From the NCBI RefSeq assembly GCF_029338195.1, contig NZ_CP119779.1:1612001-1676000 (forward strand): a stretch of 64,000 nucleotides of DNA. Reading direction: 5' to 3'. Positions 24,484 through 32,398 of the stretch are shown here, piece by piece. This DNA comes from Haloarcula litorea. Its GTDB lineage: Archaea; Halobacteriota; Halobacteria; Halobacteriales; Haloarculaceae. The position numbers were made by a program, and so were the translations under genes. Below the pieces are notes generated by a model. That model ran no database searches, was not told the origin of the DNA, and was given only the letters and a program-made list of their open reading frames with translations. How positions within the stretch are numbered: position 1 is the first letter of the stretch; each line of letters opens with the position of its first letter.

Positions 24484-25691
24484 TCTCGGTCAGCAAACTG
24501 CTCTGTGACCTGGACGCGGAGGGCGACGGGCTCCGGTACGACGCCGCCGAGGAGTCCGACGCCGACCAGATCCGCGAGGAGAAACAGCGCCGCCCGGTCG
24601 TCGTCTGGAACCTCACCAAGCAGTGCAACCTCTACTGCGAGCACTGTTACGCCGCCGCCACGGAGGAACGAGCCCCGGGCGAGCTGTCGACCGCGGAGGG
24701 AAAGCGCCTGCTGGACGACCTGGCCGACTACGGCGTCCCGGTCGTCCTCTTCTCGGGCGGCGAGCCGCTGGTCCGGGACGACCTCGTGGAACTGGTGGGC
24801 TACGCCGCCGACCGCGGCATCCGCCCCGTCCTCTCGACTAACGGCACGCTCATCACGCCCGAGAAGGCCGCCGACCTCCGGGACGCCGGGCTGGCCTACG
24901 CCGGCGTCTCAGTCGACGGTCTGCGCGAACGGAACGACGCCTTCCGCGGGCAGGAGGGCGCGTTCGACGCCGCGGTCCGGGGCATCGAGGCCTGCCTCGA
25001 CGCCGGCCTCAAGACCGGGCTGCGCTACACCATCACCCAGCGGACCGCCCCCGACCTCGAAGACGTGGTCGACTTCCTCTACGACGTCGGCGTCGACCGC
25101 TTCTGCTTCTACCACCTCGACTACGGCGGCCGCGGGGCCGACATCAGCGACGCCGACCTCGCCCCCGAGGAGAAACGCCGTGCCGTCCGGCGGGTCTGTG
25201 AGATGACCCGGGAGTACCACGACCGCGGCGAGGAGATCGAGACGCTGCTGGTGGGCAACTACTGCGACGCCGCCTACCTCGTCGAGTACGCCCGCGAGCA
25301 GCTGGGCGACGCGACGGCCGACCGCATCTACGAGTACCTCCGGCGCAACGGCGGCGATCCGGCCGGCGAGCGCGTCGCCGACGTCGACTACCAGGGCAAC
25401 GTCCACCTCACCCAGTTCTGGCAGGGCTACTCGCTGGGCAACGTCCGGGACCGCGCGTTCGGCGACATCTGGGACGACGAGACGAACCCGCTGCTGTCGG
25501 CGCTGCGCGAGCGCGAGACGCACCTGACCGGGAAGTGCGCCGACTGCCGGTACCAGGCGGTCTGTCGCGGGGCCTCGCGGCTGCGTGCGCTCGGCGTCCA
25601 CGACCACCCCTTCGGTCCCGATCCTCAGTGCTACCTCGACGAGCGAGAGGTCTCGGCCGAGGGCGGGCCGAGCCCGGCCGCCTCCGACTGA
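24480..25691 (+). CDS. Radical SAM/SPASM enzyme, AhbC-like
   Basis: A 403-residue radical SAM protein closely patterned on AhbC, the didecarboxysirohaem deacetylase of archaeal haem synthesis, and on NirJ. It begins MISVSKLLCDLDAEGDGLRY, has the SAM cluster C49NLYC53EHC56 and the FSGGEPLVR loop. AhbC landmarks follow: GLRYTITQR, FCFYHLDYGGRG, VHLTQFWQGYSLGNVRDR and a C-terminal cluster set CADCRYQAVC with QCYLDE. The extra Cys that AhbC has just before the QFW segment is Asp here. Translationally coupled to the PaaB-like protein. Role in haem supply for NO reductase and oxidase is likely; direct modification of the partner is the alternative. Confidence 0.8.
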   Translation: MISVSKLLCDLDAEGDGLRYDAAEESDADQIREEKQRRPVVVWNLTKQCNLYCEHCYAAATEERAPGELSTAEGKRLLDDLADYGVPVVLFSGGEPLVRDDLVELVGYAADRGIRPVLSTNGTLITPEKAADLRDAGLAYAGVSVDGLRERNDAFRGQEGAFDAAVRGIEACLDAGLKTGLRYTITQRTAPDLEDVVDFLYDVGVDRFCFYHLDYGGRGADISDADLAPEEKRRAVRRVCEMTREYHDRGEEIETLLVGNYCDAAYLVEYAREQLGDATADRIYEYLRRNGGDPAGERVADVDYQGNVHLTQFWQGYSLGNVRDRAFGDIWDDETNPLLSALRERETHLTGKCADCRYQAVCRGASRLRALGVHDHPFGPDPQCYLDEREVSAEGGPSPAASD

Positions 25692-25752
25692 CGCGCTTCT
25701 CGTCCGCCGCCCCTCGACTGTGCCGCCCGGTCTCCTCCCTGCCACTCCAGCG

Positions 25753-25805
25753 TATATAAACGGGGAGCGAACATCTTCGCCGCTCGTTCTCGTCCCCCGA
25801 GAACG
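25753..25805 (+). promoter_or_regulatory. nirK upstream region: TATA, operator-like dyad and second dyad
   Basis: TATATAAA at 25753-25760 is followed by CGAACATCTTCG (25768-25779), one mismatch from the island operator. Next comes a second perfect dyad CGTTCTCG-N5-CGAGAACG (25785-25805). A further TATA-like TATAT at 25836-25840 would start a 19-nt leader containing the GGAGG before nirK. Which TATA is used is not decidable by eye. Confidence 0.6.
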
Positions 25806-25882
25806 CGTTTCACGGCCCGAGAAGGCGGTTCACGGTATATGTGGCTGCCCACCGCAGGTCTACCTGTACGGAGGGCCACCAG

Positions 25883-26974
25883 ATGTCGACCATCCCAACC
25901 GCGACCCGCCGCCGCGTGCTGCAGGCGCTCGGTGCCGGCTCCGCCGTGATGGCGGGGTGTGCCGGCGCACCGGGCGACCCGGCGGAGGAACAGGCCACCG
26001 AACAGCGGACCGAGCCCCAGGAGCCATCGATGAATCCCGCAAAACCCACCGACACCGACCGTGTCGCAGCCGACCCGACCGACATTCCCGACCCCATCGA
26101 TCGCTCGACGCCGACGTCCCATACCGTCGAGCTGACGACCAAGGAGCAGGTCGCCGAGGTCGAACCCGGCGTCACCTACACCTACATGACCTTCGACGGG
26201 CAGATCCCCGGCCCGATGATCCGCGTGCGCCAGGGGGACACCGTCGAACTGACGGTCACCAACGAGTCCGGCAACTCGATGCCCCACAACATCGACCTCC
26301 ACGCCGTCCGGGGGACCGGCGGCGGCGCGGAGGCGTCGATGGTCGCGCCCGGCGAGACGGCCACGTTCGAGTTCAAGGCCACCTACCCCGGCTCCTTCAT
26401 CTACCACTGCGCCGTCCCGAACCTGGACATGCACATCTCCTCGGGGATGTTCGGGATGATCCTCGTCGAGCCCGAGGAGGGGCTGCCCGAGGTCGACAAG
26501 GAGTTCTACTTCGGCCAGCACGAGCTGTACACGAAAGGCGAGGCCGGCGAGGAGGGCCACCACGACTTCGACATGGAGGCGATGGCCGACGAGGAGCCGA
26601 CCTACGTCCTGATGAACGGCGAGAAGTACGCCATCACGCCGGACCGCTACGGCGCGCCGACCCTCGAAGTCGGTGAGACCGCGCGGGTGTTCTTCGTCGC
26701 CGGCGGTCCGAACCTCGACTCCAGCTTCCACCCCATCGGCAGCGTCTGGGACGAGGTCTGGCAGCAGGGGGCGATCGCCGGCCCGCCCAACAGGTACGTC
26801 CAGACGACGCCGGTCAAGCCCGGCTCCTGTGCCATCGCGACGCTGCACGCGGAGGTGCCCGGCCCGATCAAGTTGGTCGACCACGCCCTCTCCCGGGTCG
26901 CGCGCAAGGGGATGCTCGGAATCATCAACCGCACGGGCGAGCAGAACACCGAGGTCTTCGACCCCGACCCCTGA
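25883..26974 (+). CDS. nirK: Copper nitrite reductase, Tat lipoprotein
   Basis: A 363-residue two-cupredoxin enzyme reducing nitrite to NO outside the membrane. The twin-arginine signal (TRRRVLQALG) ends in lipobox MAGC, lipid-modified Cys26. The first domain holds type 2 and type 1 copper ligands in MPHNIDLHAV and YHCAVPNLDMHISSGMFGM (His, Cys, His, Met). The second domain gives SSFHPIGSVWDEVW with the remaining type 2 His, and LHAEVPGPIKLVDHALSR. ATG 25883 is preceded at 8 nt by GGAGG, an unusually good Shine-Dalgarno, which rules out the GTG at 25841. Downstream oxidase is convergent. Confidence 0.96.
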   Translation: MSTIPTATRRRVLQALGAGSAVMAGCAGAPGDPAEEQATEQRTEPQEPSMNPAKPTDTDRVAADPTDIPDPIDRSTPTSHTVELTTKEQVAEVEPGVTYTYMTFDGQIPGPMIRVRQGDTVELTVTNESGNSMPHNIDLHAVRGTGGGAEASMVAPGETATFEFKATYPGSFIYHCAVPNLDMHISSGMFGMILVEPEEGLPEVDKEFYFGQHELYTKGEAGEEGHHDFDMEAMADEEPTYVLMNGEKYAITPDRYGAPTLEVGETARVFFVAGGPNLDSSFHPIGSVWDEVWQQGAIAGPPNRYVQTTPVKPGSCAIATLHAEVPGPIKLVDHALSRVARKGMLGIINRTGEQNTEVFDPDP

Positions 26975-26997
26975 TCGACCGCGCCGTCGCTCGCCGC

Positions 26998-28737
26998 TCA
27001 CTCCGTTTCTGTCCGCTCGTCGCCGCCGTCGGCCACCAGCGGGAGCTTCTCGCGGCCGAACCACGCGAACTCGCGCGGGTACTGGCCGGTCGCCCGGAGG
27101 TCCCACGGGTCAGGGTCGTCGACGCGCGGCCCTTCCAGCCACGACTGGACGAGGTTCCAGAGGAAGATCAGCTGGCCGACGACGAGCAGGACGACGCCCA
27201 CGGTCGCGAGCTGGTGCAACAGCGTGAACAGGTCGATCGGCCCCGCGGTCACCGCGTAGGTGGCGTACCGCCGGGGCATCCCCGCGTAGCCCAGCAGGAT
27301 CATCGGGAAGAAGGTGACGTTGGTCCCCACCATCGTCAGCCAGAAGTGGGCCTTCGCCAGCGAGCGCTGGTACATCCGGCCGGTGAAGACCGGGAACCAG
27401 TAGTAGATGCCCGCGAAGATGGCGAAGGCGATGCCGCCCATGATGACGTAGTGGAAGTGCGCGACGACGTGGTAGGTGTCGTGGAGCACGAGGTCGACCG
27501 GGATGGCCGCCTCGAAGACGCCGGTGACGCCGCCGACGATGAAGTTCGCGACGAAGCCGACACAGAACAGGAACGGCGCGGTCGTCCGCAGGCTCCCGTT
27601 CCACATCGTCGCCATCCAGTTGAACGTCTTGACGGCCGACGGTATCGCGATGGCGATGGAGACGGCCATGAACGAGGCCCGCAGGCGGGGGTCCATCCCG
27701 GTCGCGAACATGTGGTGGGCCCAGACGCCGAACGAGAGCACGCCAAGCGCCAGCGTCGAGTAGACGACGAACTTGAAGCCGAACAGCTTCCGACCGCAGA
27801 ACTTCGGCAGGATGTAGCTGACCAGTCCCATCGGCGGGAGCACGAGGATGTAGACCTCGGGGTGGCCGAAGAACCAGAACAGGTGCTGCCACAGCAGCGG
27901 ACCGCCGCCCTCGACGGCGAAGAACGTCGTGCCGAGGTTGCGGTCCAGCAGCAGCATCACGATGGCGCTGCCAAGCAGCGGGAACGCGAACAGGATCTGG
28001 GCCGACTGCACCAGCACCGTCCAGGAGAAGATGTCGAGGGTGGCCCAGGTCACGTCCTCGCCGCGCTCGGTGAAGATGGTCGCGATGAAGTTGATCGCCC
28101 CCATCGTCGCCGCGACCCCCGAGAGGTGCAGGCCGAGCAACATCAGGTCGACGCCGGGGTTGGGCTGCTCGACCGACAGCGGGGCGTACATCGTCCAGGC
28201 CGTCTGGGCCGGCTCGACGGACTCGAAGAACGGCGCGCCGATGAGCCCGCCCCAGATGAGCAGCGCCGCCGGCGGGAGCAGCCAGAACGCGATGGCGTTG
28301 ATCCGCGGGAAGGCCATGTCGTCGGCCCCGATCAACAGGGGGATGAAGTAGTTCGCGAACGCCGCCAGCATCGGCGTCCCGAACAGGAACAGCATCGTGA
28401 TGCCGTGGGTGGTCAGCAGGCCGTTGTACAGCGAGGTGCCGATGAAGTCCTCGGCGGGGAACAGCAGCTCGAACCGCATCAGGACGACGGCGACGCCGCC
28501 CCACGCGAACGAGAGCGTGGCGAACGCGCCGTAGAGGATGCCGATGTCCTTGTGGTCGACGGTGGTCAGCCAGCGGACGATCCCGCCCGGCTTCTCGGCG
28601 TGGGTCCGGTCGCGCGTGACGGTGCCCCCGACGGTCGGGGCGTAGGAGCGCCAGTCCTCGAGCCGGGCCAGCGCCGCCGTCACCCCGACCAGCAGCGCGG
28701 CCATCAGCGCCGTCGTGACGAGTGCGAGTGGTGCCAT
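26998..28737 (-). CDS. coxA: Haem-copper oxidase subunit I
   Basis: A 579-residue cytochrome c/quinol oxidase catalytic subunit with about 12-13 membrane helices. Ligands and channels: TTHGITMLFLFG (low-spin haem His), FGHPEVYILVLPPMG (CuB His with the cross-linked Tyr and K-channel), WAHHMFATG (CuB His pair) and HDTYHVVAHFHYV (haem a3 and low-spin haem His). The N-terminal 50 residues are an extra helix and linker. No subunit II or III gene adjoins it, unusual for an oxidase. A degenerate island operator ends 41 nt before the ATG. It could be a microaerobic oxidase co-regulated with denitrification. Confidence 0.93.
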   Translation of the reverse strand: MAPLALVTTALMAALLVGVTAALARLEDWRSYAPTVGGTVTRDRTHAEKPGGIVRWLTTVDHKDIGILYGAFATLSFAWGGVAVVLMRFELLFPAEDFIGTSLYNGLLTTHGITMLFLFGTPMLAAFANYFIPLLIGADDMAFPRINAIAFWLLPPAALLIWGGLIGAPFFESVEPAQTAWTMYAPLSVEQPNPGVDLMLLGLHLSGVAATMGAINFIATIFTERGEDVTWATLDIFSWTVLVQSAQILFAFPLLGSAIVMLLLDRNLGTTFFAVEGGGPLLWQHLFWFFGHPEVYILVLPPMGLVSYILPKFCGRKLFGFKFVVYSTLALGVLSFGVWAHHMFATGMDPRLRASFMAVSIAIAIPSAVKTFNWMATMWNGSLRTTAPFLFCVGFVANFIVGGVTGVFEAAIPVDLVLHDTYHVVAHFHYVIMGGIAFAIFAGIYYWFPVFTGRMYQRSLAKAHFWLTMVGTNVTFFPMILLGYAGMPRRYATYAVTAGPIDLFTLLHQLATVGVVLLVVGQLIFLWNLVQSWLEGPRVDDPDPWDLRATGQYPREFAWFGREKLPLVADGGDERTETE

Positions 28738-28778
28738 CGTCCGGACGGGTTCCCGCTACCGCCCCGTAGCGGTTGTCG

Positions 28779-28790
28779 GGAACATCTTCG
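28779..28790 (-). promoter_or_regulatory. Degenerate palindromic operator before coxA
   Basis: GGAACATCTTCG, two positions off the consensus dyad and sharing an 11-base core with the nirK copy. It ends 41 nt before the coxA ATG at 28737 and overlaps nothing else. Confidence 0.45.
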
Positions 28791-28796
28791 CCCGGG

Positions 28797-29351
28797 TCAG
28801 AACGGGAGCTCTTCGTCGGTCGCGACCTCGTCGTCGGAGCCGCCCCCGTCGGCCGGGTCCTCGGGGACGGTCCCGGTCTCGCGGTAGGTCCGTTCCATCT
28901 GCTCCAGCTTCCCGTTGATGGCGACGGACTGGTGGTGCATCGGCGCGACGCGGACGCGCACGAGGTCGTACTCGTGGCGCTCGGCCAGCCCGTTCCACGC
29001 GCGGAACGCCCCGACGGTCAGCGTGTCGCTCTGCGGGCAGAACTCCGTCGTCGGCGTGAACTCGGCCCGGAGGACGCCCGCCTCGTCGGGGTCCCGCGCG
29101 TACCGGAAGCCGGCGTCGGGGTGGCGGTGGTCTAAGTTCAGCCGGGCGAGGTTGTAGCCGAATGTCATGTCGTAGACGCCGCGCTCGGCGAACAGCCCCA
29201 TCGTCAGCCGGTGGAAGGCCGCGTGGTCGGGGCCGGTCAGCACGTCGCCGTCGAGGAACTCCCCGGGGTCGGGGAGGTGCTCGGCCCGGAACTCGTCGTA
29301 GTCGTCGAAGCCCGCGTCGTCGCCGCCGCGGATGCCCGAGAGGAGGCTCAT
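28797..29351 (-). CDS. Conserved haloarchaeal protein, weak DUF59-like resemblance
   Basis: A 184-residue soluble protein that I do not recognise confidently. The central part YDMTFGYNLARLNLD, then RAEFTPTTEFCPQSDTLTVGAFRAWNG and YDLVRVRVAP, resembles the order of the DUF59/MIP18 iron-sulfur assembly fold (TP-x-CP motif with its single Cys). The C-terminal 30 residues are acidic. It is divergent from the cupin gene across a shared operator that lies 38 nt from its ATG. A link to Fe-S or metal-centre assembly for the respiratory enzymes would fit but is speculative. Confidence 0.6.
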   Translation of the reverse strand: MSLLSGIRGGDDAGFDDYDEFRAEHLPDPGEFLDGDVLTGPDHAAFHRLTMGLFAERGVYDMTFGYNLARLNLDHRHPDAGFRYARDPDEAGVLRAEFTPTTEFCPQSDTLTVGAFRAWNGLAERHEYDLVRVRVAPMHHQSVAINGKLEQMERTYRETGTVPEDPADGGGSDDEVATDEELPF

Positions 29352-29389
29352 ACCCGAAGGTGGGGACGCCGACCGGCAAGAGCTGTCCC

Positions 29390-29401
29390 CGAACGTGTTC
29401 G
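29390..29401. promoter_or_regulatory. Palindromic operator shared by divergent genes at 29351 and 29439
   Basis: CGAACGTGTTCG. It lies 38 nt from the minus-strand ATG and 37 nt from the plus-strand ATG, so one dyad serves both promoters at the same distance. No TATA box in either gap. Confidence 0.8.
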
Positions 29402-29438
29402 GCGGAAGCCCGGTGGCCGAGGGCGGCCACGCGCCGGT

Positions 29439-29810
29439 ATGGGCAAGACCAGCGTCGACGCCGAGCGCACCCACGACGACGAGCGGTTCGTCGCCCGCAC
29501 CGTCCACGAGAGCGAGCGACAGAAGGTCGTGCTGGGCTACTTCGAGCCGGGGCAGTTCATCCCGGTCCACGCCCCCGACAGCGACCTCGCCGTCACCGTC
29601 GTCGAGGGTGAGGGGACCGTCCGGGACGGCGAGGACGACCACGCCGTCGAGCCGGGCGACGTGGTGACCGTGCCGGCGGGCACCGCACGCGGCGTCCGCG
29701 CCGAGGGCGGGCGGCTGGCGGCGACGCTCGTGACCGCGCCGCCGCCGACCGACGCCGAGCACGACCCGGTGCGGCGGGGCCTCCGCCGGGGCGAGTTCGA
29801 GCCCGAGTGA
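29439..29810 (+). CDS. Cupin-domain protein
   Basis: A 123-residue single-domain cupin. The two barrel motifs are GYFEPGQFIPVHAPDSDLAVTVVEG (motif 1, with the His and acidic positions) and AVEPGDVVTVPAGTARGVRAEG (motif 2, PxG turn, second His replaced). Partial loss of metal ligands suggests a binding rather than catalytic function. Operator 37 nt upstream, shared with the divergent DUF59-like gene. A further operator follows its stop codon immediately. Confidence 0.8.
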   Translation: MGKTSVDAERTHDDERFVARTVHESERQKVVLGYFEPGQFIPVHAPDSDLAVTVVEGEGTVRDGEDDHAVEPGDVVTVPAGTARGVRAEGGRLAATLVTAPPPTDAEHDPVRRGLRRGEFEPE

Positions 29811-29822
29811 CGAACATATTCG
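29811..29822 (+). promoter_or_regulatory. Palindromic operator before DUF2249 gene
   Basis: CGAACATATTCG directly after the cupin stop codon and 38 nt before the ATG at 29861. No TATA box in the gap. Confidence 0.8.
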
Positions 29823-29860
29823 GGACAAGCCGCACCCGCCGCCGCGGCGAAGCACCGACG

Positions 29861-30097
29861 ATGCCAGCGACGACACTCGACCTCCGCGAGACGCCGCCGC
29901 GGGAGCGCCACCCGAAGATCCACGACGCCTTCACGGCACTGGACCCCGGCGAGACGCTCCGCATCGTCAACGACCACGAACCGAAGCCGCTGTTCTACGA
30001 GTTCCAGGCAGAGGTCGACGCCTTCGACGCCGACGGCTACGAGTGCCGGCGCGAGGGCGACGAGAAGTTCGTCGCGGACCTCCCCAAGGAGGCGTAG
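29861..30097 (+). CDS. DUF2249 protein
   Basis: A 78-residue DUF2249 (TusA-like fold) protein: LDLRETPPRERHPKIHDAF, LDPGETLRIVNDHEPKPLFYEF and a C-terminal EGDEKFVADL strand. Members are regularly found beside NO and nitrite reduction genes and with NnrS-type proteins; their chemistry is unknown. The second DUF2249 gene of the island is at 30728-30988. It is followed after one base by a cupin gene, so the two are an operon. Start ATG 29861 fixed by operator spacing and family length. Confidence 0.85.
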   Translation: MPATTLDLRETPPRERHPKIHDAFTALDPGETLRIVNDHEPKPLFYEFQAEVDAFDADGYECRREGDEKFVADLPKEA

Positions 30098-30098
30098 G

Positions 30099-30416
30099 AT
30101 GAGCGAGTCGTCGGCCGACGCCACGGAACGGGTCTCGCTCGCCGACCTGGACGGCCCGGGCCGTCAGCCGCTGTTCGAGGGCGAACCGAAGACGGTCAGG
30201 CTCGCGCTCGACGCCGGCGAGGAAGTCCCGGCTCACCGCCACCCGGACCGGGAGATCGTCTGTCACGTCCTCGACGGGGAACTGACGATGCGGCTGGGCG
30301 ACGACGCGCTGTCGCTGTCGCCCGGCGACGTGGTGCGGTTCGACGGCGAGCAGGACATCTCGCCGCGGGCGGAGACGGACTGCGAGGCGCTGTTGGTGCT
30401 CGCGCCCGCCGCCTGA
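30099..30416 (+). CDS. Cupin-domain protein
   Basis: A 105-residue cupin with intact metal site: VPAHRHPDREIVCHVLDGELTM provides His-x-His and the acidic ligand, and LSPGDVVRFDGEQDIS the second motif. It lies one base downstream of the DUF2249 gene and is presumably co-transcribed from the same operator-controlled promoter. A small-molecule or metal-binding role in the denitrification response is inferred from context. Confidence 0.85.
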   Translation: MSESSADATERVSLADLDGPGRQPLFEGEPKTVRLALDAGEEVPAHRHPDREIVCHVLDGELTMRLGDDALSLSPGDVVRFDGEQDISPRAETDCEALLVLAPAA

Positions 30417-30443
30417 GACGGGTCGGCGACCGACGATTAGCCG

Positions 30444-30731
30444 CTACTCCTCCGGGCCGAACAGCGCCAGCGCCGTCTCGACGGCCGCGTCGTCGCCCGA
30501 CGCGGCGAGCTGGCGGAGCCGCGCCTCCGGCACCGCGAGCAGCCGGTCGACCAGCCGCTCGCTCAACCGCTCGACGGCCTCGCGCTGGGCGTCGGTCAGC
30601 GCCTCGTCGTCGAGCTCGCGGAGCGCGCGCTCGAACTGCTCGGCCTGTACCTCGGCCCCGCGAGTACGGACGGTCCCGATGGCCCGCTCGACGTCGCGAT
30701 CGCGCTCGGACGCGGCGTCGGGCACGCTCAT
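30444..30731 (-). CDS. Stand-alone GlutR dimerisation-domain-like protein
   Basis: A 95-residue all-helical protein. Residues 18-93 (IGTVRTRGAEVQAEQFERAL, LTDAQREAVERLSERLVDRLLAVPEARL, then AAVETALALFG) reproduce the C-terminal dimerisation domain of glutamyl-tRNA reductase, the first enzyme of haem synthesis, without its catalytic or NADPH domains. It overlaps the upstream DUF2249 gene by ATGA and so is translated with it, under the island operator. It might modulate GlutR by heterodimerisation; that is a hypothesis. Confidence 0.7.
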   Translation of the reverse strand: MSVPDAASERDRDVERAIGTVRTRGAEVQAEQFERALRELDDEALTDAQREAVERLSERLVDRLLAVPEARLRQLAASGDDAAVETALALFGPEE

Positions 30732-30988
30732 CCGTCCCAGATCACCGTCACCGTCACGTCGTCGGTCTCGACCGTCTCGTAGGCGTACCCCCGGTCGTCC
30801 AGTTTCGGGTAGAGGTGCTGGGGCGCTCGGTCGTTGTACTGGACGAGGACGGCGTCGTCGTCGAGGGTCGCCAGCGTCTCCAGCGTCTCCGTCAGCGGCT
30901 TCGGCGGGCCGAGCGACCGCACGTCGAGCCGCTCGGTGGGGGCGTCGGTCGGCGCGTTCGTCTCCGGCAGCGGGAGTTCCGTCGACAT
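30728..30988 (-). CDS. DUF2249 protein
   Basis: An 86-residue DUF2249 protein: LDVRSLGPPKPLTETLETLA, LVQYNDRAPQHLYPKLDDRG and a final TVIWDG strand; an N-terminal 20 residues are a polar tail. First gene of a two-gene unit with the GlutR-like protein. Its ATG is 38 nt from an operator that it shares with the divergent membrane-protein gene at 31078. Confidence 0.85.
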   Translation of the reverse strand: MSTELPLPETNAPTDAPTERLDVRSLGPPKPLTETLETLATLDDDAVLVQYNDRAPQHLYPKLDDRGYAYETVETDDVTVTVIWDG

Positions 30989-31026
30989 ACCCGTTCGTTG
31001 TCGCCGCCGCGCCCACGACGTTTCCC

Positions 31027-31038
31027 CGAACGTGTTCG
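31027..31038. promoter_or_regulatory. Palindromic operator shared by divergent genes at 30988 and 31078
   Basis: CGAACGTGTTCG, 38 nt from the minus-strand ATG and 39 nt from the plus-strand ATG. Neither gap contains a TATA box. Confidence 0.8.
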
Positions 31039-31077
31039 GCCACACCCACAGCAGGCCGGCACCGCTACTCTCCGGTG

Positions 31078-32397
31078 ATGAGCGCGATCCCGGGCGACAT
31101 CGACGCGGACGCCGGCCCTCCGATGACGGTGCCGCTGCGCCACTTCGTCGTCGCGCTGGCCTTCCTCGTGGCCGGCGTGGCCGTCGGATTGGCGGGCGGC
31201 CGCCGGGGCCACCTCGCACAGGTCCACCTGTTGCTCGCCGGCTGGGTGTGTCTCACGATTATGGGCGCGATGACGCAGTTCGTCCCCGTCTGGTCGGGGG
31301 TCGCGCTCCACTCCCGGCGGCTGGCGGCGCTGCAGTTGCCGCTGGCGGCGGCGGGATTCGCGGGACTGGCGGCCGGCTTCCTCCTCGGGGTGCCCGCCGT
31401 CCTACCGGTGGCCGGCGTCGTCGCCGTCGCCGGCGTCTGGACGTTCGCCTACAACGTCGGCCGGACGCTCGCGCGCGCGCCGTGGGACGTGACGACGCGG
31501 CACTTCGCGGCCGCGCTGGCGTGGTTCCTCGCCGTCACCGCTGCCGGTCTCGTGCTGGCGCTGGACCACGCGACCGGCGTCCTGGCGTCCGTCGGCGTCC
31601 CCCGCGTGCGCCTCTCGACGGCCCACGCGACGGCCGCCGTCTTCGGGGCCGTCCTGACCACCGTCGTCGGCGCGCTCGCCCAGCTGGTCCCGATGTTCAC
31701 CCAGACGGACGCGACCCGCCTCGACCGGTGGCTCCGGCGGTTCGAGCGCGTCGGCTACCACGCCGGCGTCGCGCTGCTGGCCGGCGGACGGCTGGCGGGA
31801 GCCGCGCCGGTCGCGCGTGTCGGCGGCCTGCTCGTGGCCGCGAGCCTCGCCGCCGTCGCGGTCGGCCTCGCGGGGCGGCTCCGCCGGGCCCCCGTCGAGC
31901 GCTCGCCGATGCTGACTCGGTACGCCGTCGCCGCCGTCGCGCTGCTGTGCTGGGCCCCGCTCGCGGCGCTGGCGTGGCTCCGGGACCCGCTCGCCTACGG
32001 CGCGCTCTTCGGCCACCCGGCGACCGGGGCGCTCCTGCTGGTCGGCGGCGTCGGCTTCGTCGTCGTCGGCACGCTGTACCACGTCGTCCCGTTCATCGTC
32101 TGGGTCCACCGGTACAGCGACCGGCTGGGGTTCGAGAGCGTCCCGATGGTCGAGGACCTCTACGACGGCCGCGTGGCCGCCGCCGACGGCGTCGCGCTGT
32201 CGCTGGCGGGGCTGCTGGCGCTGGCGGGCGAGGCCGGCGTCGGCCCCGACGGGGTCGGGCTGGCCGCCGGCGCGGCCGCGCTCTGTGGAGCCGTCCTCGT
32301 CGCTGCGAACCTCGTCGGCGTCCTCCTGGCCCACAGCGCCGACTCGCTCCCGGCGGTGCTTGGCGGGCGGGTCGCCGCCGACCTGTTCGACCGCTGA
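31078..32397 (+). CDS. Polytopic membrane protein related to haem-copper oxidase I/NnrS
   Basis: A 439-residue protein with about 12 helices. It has conserved membrane histidines in GHLAQVHLLLAGWVCLTIMGA, RLSTAHATAAVFGAVLTTVV and TLYHVVPFIVWVHRYSDRLG, arranged like the haem-ligating helices of oxidase-subunit-I relatives encoded next to denitrification genes. No CuB His pair or HPEVY motif is present, so it is not a classical oxidase. Controlled by the shared operator 39 nt upstream. Together with the protein at 22894-24069 it is the second such membrane protein of the island. Function in NO/haem metabolism is inferred. Confidence 0.7.
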   Translation: MSAIPGDIDADAGPPMTVPLRHFVVALAFLVAGVAVGLAGGRRGHLAQVHLLLAGWVCLTIMGAMTQFVPVWSGVALHSRRLAALQLPLAAAGFAGLAAGFLLGVPAVLPVAGVVAVAGVWTFAYNVGRTLARAPWDVTTRHFAAALAWFLAVTAAGLVLALDHATGVLASVGVPRVRLSTAHATAAVFGAVLTTVVGALAQLVPMFTQTDATRLDRWLRRFERVGYHAGVALLAGGRLAGAAPVARVGGLLVAASLAAVAVGLAGRLRRAPVERSPMLTRYAVAAVALLCWAPLAALAWLRDPLAYGALFGHPATGALLLVGGVGFVVVGTLYHVVPFIVWVHRYSDRLGFESVPMVEDLYDGRVAAADGVALSLAGLLALAGEAGVGPDGVGLAAGAAALCGAVLVAANLVGVLLAHSADSLPAVLGGRVAADLFDR

Positions 32398-32398
32398 C

